Part shown: one piece after another, positions 60,378 to 64,000 of the stretch | Position numbering within the stretch: the stretch's first letter is position 1 | How the letters are laid out: each line of letters starts with the position of its first letter | Source: Amycolatopsis tolypomycina | GTDB taxonomy: Bacteria; Actinomycetota; Actinomycetes; Mycobacteriales; Pseudonocardiaceae | DNA: 64,000 nt | Reading direction: 5' to 3' | NCBI RefSeq assembly: GCF_900105945.1 | Contig: NZ_FNSO01000004.1 | Coordinates: forward strand, 2,480,001-2,544,000 | Translations under genes and position numbers: made by a program | The notes under the pieces: model-generated | What the model was told of the DNA's origin: nothing | Databases searched by the model: none | The model's input: the letters and a program-made list of their open reading frames with translations, nothing else

Positions 60378-61421
60378 TTACAACGTCCGGCGTGGCGCGG
60401 TGTTCCCGGCGGGGAGGCCGCCGGGCGTGACGTGCGTCGCCACGGGAGCCGGCCGCCGGACCGCCCGCTCCCGGATCCGGTCGACCAGGGCGGCCTGGGC
60501 GACGATCGGCGGGCCCTCGAGGTCCGACGGCACGCCGTCGCGGGCCCGCGCCACGAATTGCCGGACCACCGCCGCGAACTGGTCGTCCGGCGGGAGCGTC
60601 CGCTCCTCGACGCCGTCCGGGCGCTCGACGCGGACGACCGGGGCGTGCCCGGCCGGTGGGGTGTACGCCCACGGCACCGTGATGCGGCCGTGGTCCCCGG
60701 CCAGCTCGTAGCGGCAGCGGTACGCGTGCCGCATGCCGAACCTCAGCTCCGCGGTCCGGCCGGCCGGACCGGTCAGGACGGCGGAGCCGCCGACGTCGAC
60801 GCCGAGGCCGGGGTCGACGTCCAGCGTGGCGGCGACGACTTCGGCTTCCTCGCCGAGGAAGTCCAGTGCCGTGCGGACCGGGTACACGCCGATGTCGAGG
60901 AGCGCGCCGCCGCCGAGGTCGGGGCGGTGGCGCATGTCGCCCGGCGGAGGCGCGGGGATGGTGAACTCCGCCGTCAGCGACCGCACCGTGCCGACGGTGC
61001 CGCCGGCGGCGAGGGCGCGGACCGCCGCGTGCTGGGAGTGGCAGCGGAACATGAAGTTCTCGAGCAGGGCCACCTTGCGCTCGTCGGCCAGCACCACGAG
61101 GCGCTGCGCGTCCTTCGCCGTGGTGGCCAGGGGTTTCTCGGCGAGGACGTGCCGGCCCGCTTCGAGTGCGCGCTCGATCCACTTCGCGTGCAGGACCGCC
61201 GGGAGCGGGACGTACACCGCGTCGAGGTCTTCGCGGGCCAGCAGCCGGTCGTAGCCGGTCACGGGCTCGCCGCCGAACCGGGCGGTGAACCGGGCGGCCT
61301 TGGCCGGATCGCGGCTCGCCAGGGCCACGACCGCCACGTCCGGGTGGCCGGCCAGCGCGGGAAGCATCCTGCGCCAGGCGATGTCGGCGCAGCCGAGGAC
61401 GCCGATGCGGAGCGGGTTCAT
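60378..61421 (-). CDS. Gfo/Idh/MocA oxidoreductase, NDP-hexose 3-ketoreductase-like
   Basis: 347-residue NAD(P)-dependent sugar oxidoreductase. The Rossmann start is IGVLGCADIAWRRMLPAL. The signature EKPLATT (Lys of the EKP motif) lies near residue 97, followed by LENFMFRCHSQHAAV and FTIPAPPPGDMRHRPDLGGGALLDIGVYPVR. This pattern closely resembles C-3 ketoreductases of deoxysugar biosynthesis (KijD10 type), so it may reduce a keto-sugar nucleotide. ATG 61421 follows AAGGGA. It is downstream of the neocarzinostatin-like gene (74-bp gap), same strand. Catabolic sugar dehydrogenase is the alternative. Confidence 0.8.
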   Translation of the reverse strand: MNPLRIGVLGCADIAWRRMLPALAGHPDVAVVALASRDPAKAARFTARFGGEPVTGYDRLLAREDLDAVYVPLPAVLHAKWIERALEAGRHVLAEKPLATTAKDAQRLVVLADERKVALLENFMFRCHSQHAAVRALAAGGTVGTVRSLTAEFTIPAPPPGDMRHRPDLGGGALLDIGVYPVRTALDFLGEEAEVVAATLDVDPGLGVDVGGSAVLTGPAGRTAELRFGMRHAYRCRYELAGDHGRITVPWAYTPPAGHAPVVRVERPDGVEERTLPPDDQFAAVVRQFVARARDGVPSDLEGPPIVAQAALVDRIRERAVRRPAPVATHVTPGGLPAGNTAPRRTL

Positions 61422-61495
61422 TTCCGTCGATCCCTTCGGGATGCGGCCGGTCGGCCGAGCTGGGGGAGGGGCGGGCCGACCGGCCGCGGGCTCGC

Positions 61496-61906
61496 TCAGC
61501 CGAAGGAGATCACCGCGTCGGCGACTTCGCTGTAGGACTCGTCGGCCACACCGACGAAGCACCCGTTGGCGACCGTGGTGCAGTCCACCGGTCCCGACGC
61601 CGTGGTGAGGACCCGGTGGACGACGAACGAGGTGGACACCGTGCCGTCGGCGCCGGTGGTGGCCGCCTGGCTGCCGGTGTCGCAGACCGGGCCGGTGGCG
61701 CCGCCGGCGCACTCCCAGACCGTGACCGCTGCCCCGGCGGTGAAACCGGTGGCGGCCACCGAAACCGTGGCTCCGTCGGCCAGCCCGCTCGACGGCGACA
61801 CGGCGACGCTCGGCGTGGCCGCGGGGTCGGCGTACGCGGCCGAGCTGCCCGCCGCGACGACGGCGAACGCGACCGCCAGTGCCGGGAAGAACCTGGTTTT
61901 GGACAT
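61496..61906 (-). CDS. Secreted neocarzinostatin-family apoprotein
   Basis: 136-residue precursor with a signal peptide (~1-27) and a mature domain of ~109 residues, the normal size for enediyne chromoprotein apoproteins (neocarzinostatin, macromomycin, actinoxanthin). Alignment cues are PSVAVSPSSGLADGATVSVAATGF (start of the Ig-like barrel), WECAGG...PVCDTG (first Cys pair), ADGTVSTSFVVHR, VDCTTVANGCFVGVADES (second Cys pair) and VADAVISFG (end strand). These proteins bind and protect labile enediynes, though apoprotein-like homologues also exist without a chromophore. No enediyne PKS is in the window. ATG 61906 has CGGAG upstream. Confidence 0.85.
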   Translation of the reverse strand: MSKTRFFPALAVAFAVVAAGSSAAYADPAATPSVAVSPSSGLADGATVSVAATGFTAGAAVTVWECAGGATGPVCDTGSQAATTGADGTVSTSFVVHRVLTTASGPVDCTTVANGCFVGVADESYSEVADAVISFG

Positions 61907-62072
61907 GCGGGAACACTCCGAATCATCAGGGGGAAATCGCGAGGTGCGAAAGCCGGCCGCCGCGCGGTCCGGCCCGGTCGTGATCGTTTGACCGTGAACC
62001 CGATATTAGGCGAGAAGTTCACAACATGGCAAGCAAGAAGTATCAACTGCTAGTTTCTTGCCGGTGAGACGG

Positions 62073-62102
62073 GACGAGGCCGGGAGGTTTCCCGGCCTCG
62101 TC
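62073..62102. terminator. Perfect 12-bp GC hairpin
   Basis: GACGAGGCCGGG-AGGTTT-CCCGGCCTCGTC, 15 bp past the NmrA-family stop. It acts as terminator for that minus-strand gene and insulates the neocarzinostatin-like promoter (61907-62072). No U-tract. Confidence 0.75.
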
Positions 62103-62116
62103 GGCGTTTCCGGCGC

Positions 62117-63004
62117 TCACGCCGTCGGCACGGCCTTGATCGGCTTGGCGCCGATGTGCTGCCAGTCCTGCAGTCGCGCCCAGTCCGCGAAGGTGTGCCA
62201 GCCGACGTCGGGGAAGTCCGCGCGCAGGGCGGCGATGTCGGCGGTGAAACCGACGCGGTCGATGTAGGCGAACATCGCGCTCAGGTCGGGGCCGAGGAAC
62301 GGCGCGTCCGGCGGGATCGCCGCGTAGCGGACCGGTTCGCCGATGATCTCCGCCAGCGTCGCGGCGGCGGCCTCGCCGGTGAGGTCGTCGCCGGCGATGT
62401 CGAACCGCAGGCCGAGCACGTCGGCCCGGTGTTCCAGCGCGTGGCGCACGAACTCCGCGATGTCGGCCACGGCGATCTGCTGCAGCGCCCGCGCCGCGGG
62501 CATCGGCGTCGGCAGCAGCCAGCCGTCGTCGCTCCGCCGCAGGCCGAAGAACCGGTTCTCCATGAAGAACGCCGGCGCGACGACCGTGTGCGGCACGCGG
62601 TTCTCCCGCAGGTGCCGCTCGATCGCGGCCTTGCTGTCGAAGTGCGGGACACCGGTGTCGCGGTCGGCGCTCGCCGCCGAGGTGTAGACGATGTGCCCCA
62701 CCCCCGCCCGCCGCAGCCCTTCGACCGCGCCGATGCCGGCGGTGGTTTCGAAGCCGGTCCCGGCGTCGAAGGAGTCCGAGAGCAGGAAGGCGGCGTCGGC
62801 GCCCTGTGCGGCGGCTTCGATCGACGAGGCGACGGCGAGGTCGCCGGGCACCACTTTCGCACCGAGACCGGCCAGGTCGGTCGCGGCGGCCGAGCCGGGT
62901 CTGCGGGTGAGGGCGCGGACGGTGTGTCCGCGGCGGAGCAGTTCACGGGCGACGGCGCCGCCCTGCTGCCCGGTGGCGCCGACGACGAGGACGTCGAGGC
63001 TCAT
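62117..63004 (-). CDS. NmrA-family NAD(P)-binding protein
   Basis: 295-residue atypical SDR of the NmrA/quinone-oxidoreductase-like group. It starts VLVVGATGQQGGAVARELLRRGHTVRALTR, with the GxxGxxG loop and VGHIVYTSAASADRDTGVPHFDSKAAIE. The classical Tyr-x-x-x-Lys is replaced, as is usual in this group, so a redox-sensing or isoflavone-reductase-like role is possible. ATG 63004 overlaps the stop of the upstream LLM flavin oxidoreductase gene (ATGA), so the two are translationally coupled and probably act on the same redox substrate. Confidence 0.85.
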   Translation of the reverse strand: MSLDVLVVGATGQQGGAVARELLRRGHTVRALTRRPGSAAATDLAGLGAKVVPGDLAVASSIEAAAQGADAAFLLSDSFDAGTGFETTAGIGAVEGLRRAGVGHIVYTSAASADRDTGVPHFDSKAAIERHLRENRVPHTVVAPAFFMENRFFGLRRSDDGWLLPTPMPAARALQQIAVADIAEFVRHALEHRADVLGLRFDIAGDDLTGEAAAATLAEIIGEPVRYAAIPPDAPFLGPDLSAMFAYIDRVGFTADIAALRADFPDVGWHTFADWARLQDWQHIGAKPIKAVPTA

Positions 63005-64000
63005 GCCGGAACCTCCTGTACCGAAGGGGAAATCCGGGCCTGGCGGGTGCGCAGGCCGCGGCTGAGCCAGAGCAGGCCCGCCATGCTGTAGACCGCGTCG
63101 GCGGGGGACACCATCGCCGACGCCGCCACCAGCACCGGATGCTGCAGGCCCGCGTCGACCAGGTCGCCGATCCGGGCGCGGACCTGCTTCGGCGTGCCCG
63201 CGACCACCCGGCTCGCGACCAGCTCGGCGGGTGCGGCGTCGATCGCGGCTTCGACCTGGGCTCGGCTGTACCGGTGGGGCAGGAGGTCCATCGCCCCGCG
63301 GAAATCCGGGCCCAGCGGGTGCTCGGCCCCGAACGAGCGCCACGCGCGCGCGTCGGCGAGCAGGGCCAGGTAACGCACGGACTTGGCGCCCAGCAGCCGC
63401 CGGACGTGGTGGGCGTCGCGGCCGAGGACCACCGTCAGCACCTGGGCCGCGCTGATCGCCGCCGGGTCGCGGCCGGCCCGCTTCGCCGCGTCGTGGACTT
63501 CGCGCAGCCGGCGCCCGTACTCGTCCGGGTCGACCGGCTCCCACGGGTACCAGCCGTCGGCGTAGCGGCCCGTCAGCTCGAGCATCCGCGGGCCGTGCGC
63601 GGCCAGCCAGAGCTCGGGACGGCGGCCCTGCGGTGCCCGCAGGTCCAATACCGCCTGGTCCAGGGTGAAGTACTCGCCCGTGAAGTCGAACGGTCCCTCC
63701 GCGTCGAAGCACCTGCGGATGATCTGCACGGCCTCCGCCAGCCGCGTCACCGGCCGGTCGCAGGGCACGCCGTAGGGGTCGAGGTTCTCGCGTTCCCCCG
63801 CGCCGAGGCCCAGGATCGGCGGCCGGCGCGTCAGGTGGGCCAGCGTCAGGAACGTCTGGGCGAGGCTCACCGGGTGGCGGCGGTGCGGGTCGGTCACGCC
63901 GACGGCCAGCTGGACCTTGCCCGCCTTGGCCGCGAGGTGGCCGAGGACCGTGGCGAAGTCGAATGCCTCGTCCGGCGTGGGTGATCCCTTGGCCAGGAAC
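63001..64000 (-). CDS. LLM-class F420/flavin-dependent oxidoreductase (5' end outside window)
   Basis: Partial luciferase-like monooxygenase-superfamily protein, about 333 codons seen. Segments AKAGKVQLAVGVTDPHRRHPVSLAQTFLTLAHLTRRPPILGLGAGERENLDPYG and ELWLAAHGPRMLELTGRYADGWYPWEPV are typical of F420-dependent (MER-like) members. Because the reading frame continues open past the window edge through FLAKGSPTPDEAFDFATVLGHLA, the start lies outside. It is translationally coupled to the NmrA-family gene. The substrate is unknown. Confidence 0.85.
   Translation of the reverse strand, partial: FLAKGSPTPDEAFDFATVLGHLAAKAGKVQLAVGVTDPHRRHPVSLAQTFLTLAHLTRRPPILGLGAGERENLDPYGVPCDRPVTRLAEAVQIIRRCFDAEGPFDFTGEYFTLDQAVLDLRAPQGRRPELWLAAHGPRMLELTGRYADGWYPWEPVDPDEYGRRLREVHDAAKRAGRDPAAISAAQVLTVVLGRDAHHVRRLLGAKSVRYLALLADARAWRSFGAEHPLGPDFRGAMDLLPHRYSRAQVEAAIDAAPAELVASRVVAGTPKQVRARIGDLVDAGLQHPVLVAASAMVSPADAVYSMAGLLWLSRGLRTRQARISPSVQEVPA

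Overview
The window is about 70% GC or higher, with codon use, Tat and lipoprotein signals, secreted carbohydrate-active enzymes carrying ricin-type (CBM13) modules, many GntR/TetR regulators, and a neocarzinostatin-type apoprotein. Together these point to a soil actinobacterium of the Pseudonocardiales, most like Amycolatopsis. This assignment is an inference from gene content; there is no rRNA or tRNA in the window to confirm it.

Layout. (a) 1-3.6 kb: a secreted CE1-type esterase diverging from a secreted GH127 enzyme around palindromic operators. (b) 3.6-16.4 kb: a catabolic block made of an MFS importer, SDR and aldehyde dehydrogenase; a divergent hydantoinase/acetone-carboxylase-type pair; two FadR-type GntR regulators; and a CoA-transferase, CitE-like lyase and ketopantoate-reductase-like operon. 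A shared CTGGTC-n-GACCAG operator sits in front of these units. (c) 16.5-18.7 kb: small membrane proteins and a TetR pair. (d) 18.7-24.4 kb: a plant-polymer locus with GH6 cellulase, GH59 and GH10 xylanase, a perfect CebR/CelR-type operator and a LacI-type operator. (e) 24.5-27.9 kb: a DrrAB-like ABC exporter, its TetR regulator and an SDR. (f) 27.9-32.5 kb: a 1542-residue WXG/RHS polymorphic toxin whose C-terminus resembles a CD38-type ADP-ribosyl cyclase. (g) 32.8-42.9 kb: acyl-CoA synthetase, GAF/PucR regulator, MHS-type transporter, tannase/feruloyl esterase and a large GH3 enzyme, which fit use of phenolic esters from hemicellulose. (h) 43.1-47.0 kb: an NB-ARC/TPR protein and a divergent small membrane protein that share a short N-terminal motif resembling amyloid-signalling motifs, followed by a radical SAM gene. 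(i) 47.2-53.2 kb: a sugar uptake and oxidation locus (mutarotase, GntR, ABC importer, enolase-superfamily dehydratase) ending in a decayed aldo/keto reductase. (j) 53.3-56.7 kb: a DUF222/HNH endonuclease gene split by a complete group II intron. (k) 56.8-64 kb: MarR, a class-C beta-lactamase-like hydrolase, STAS and coiled-coil proteins, Gfo/Idh oxidoreductase, neocarzinostatin-like apoprotein, NmrA and LLM oxidoreductases.

The most unusual content is: the two-gene NLR-like system with matched motifs; the CD38-like toxin tip with no adjacent immunity gene; the intron whose predicted splicing restores the HNH motif exactly; and an orphan enediyne-type chromoprotein.
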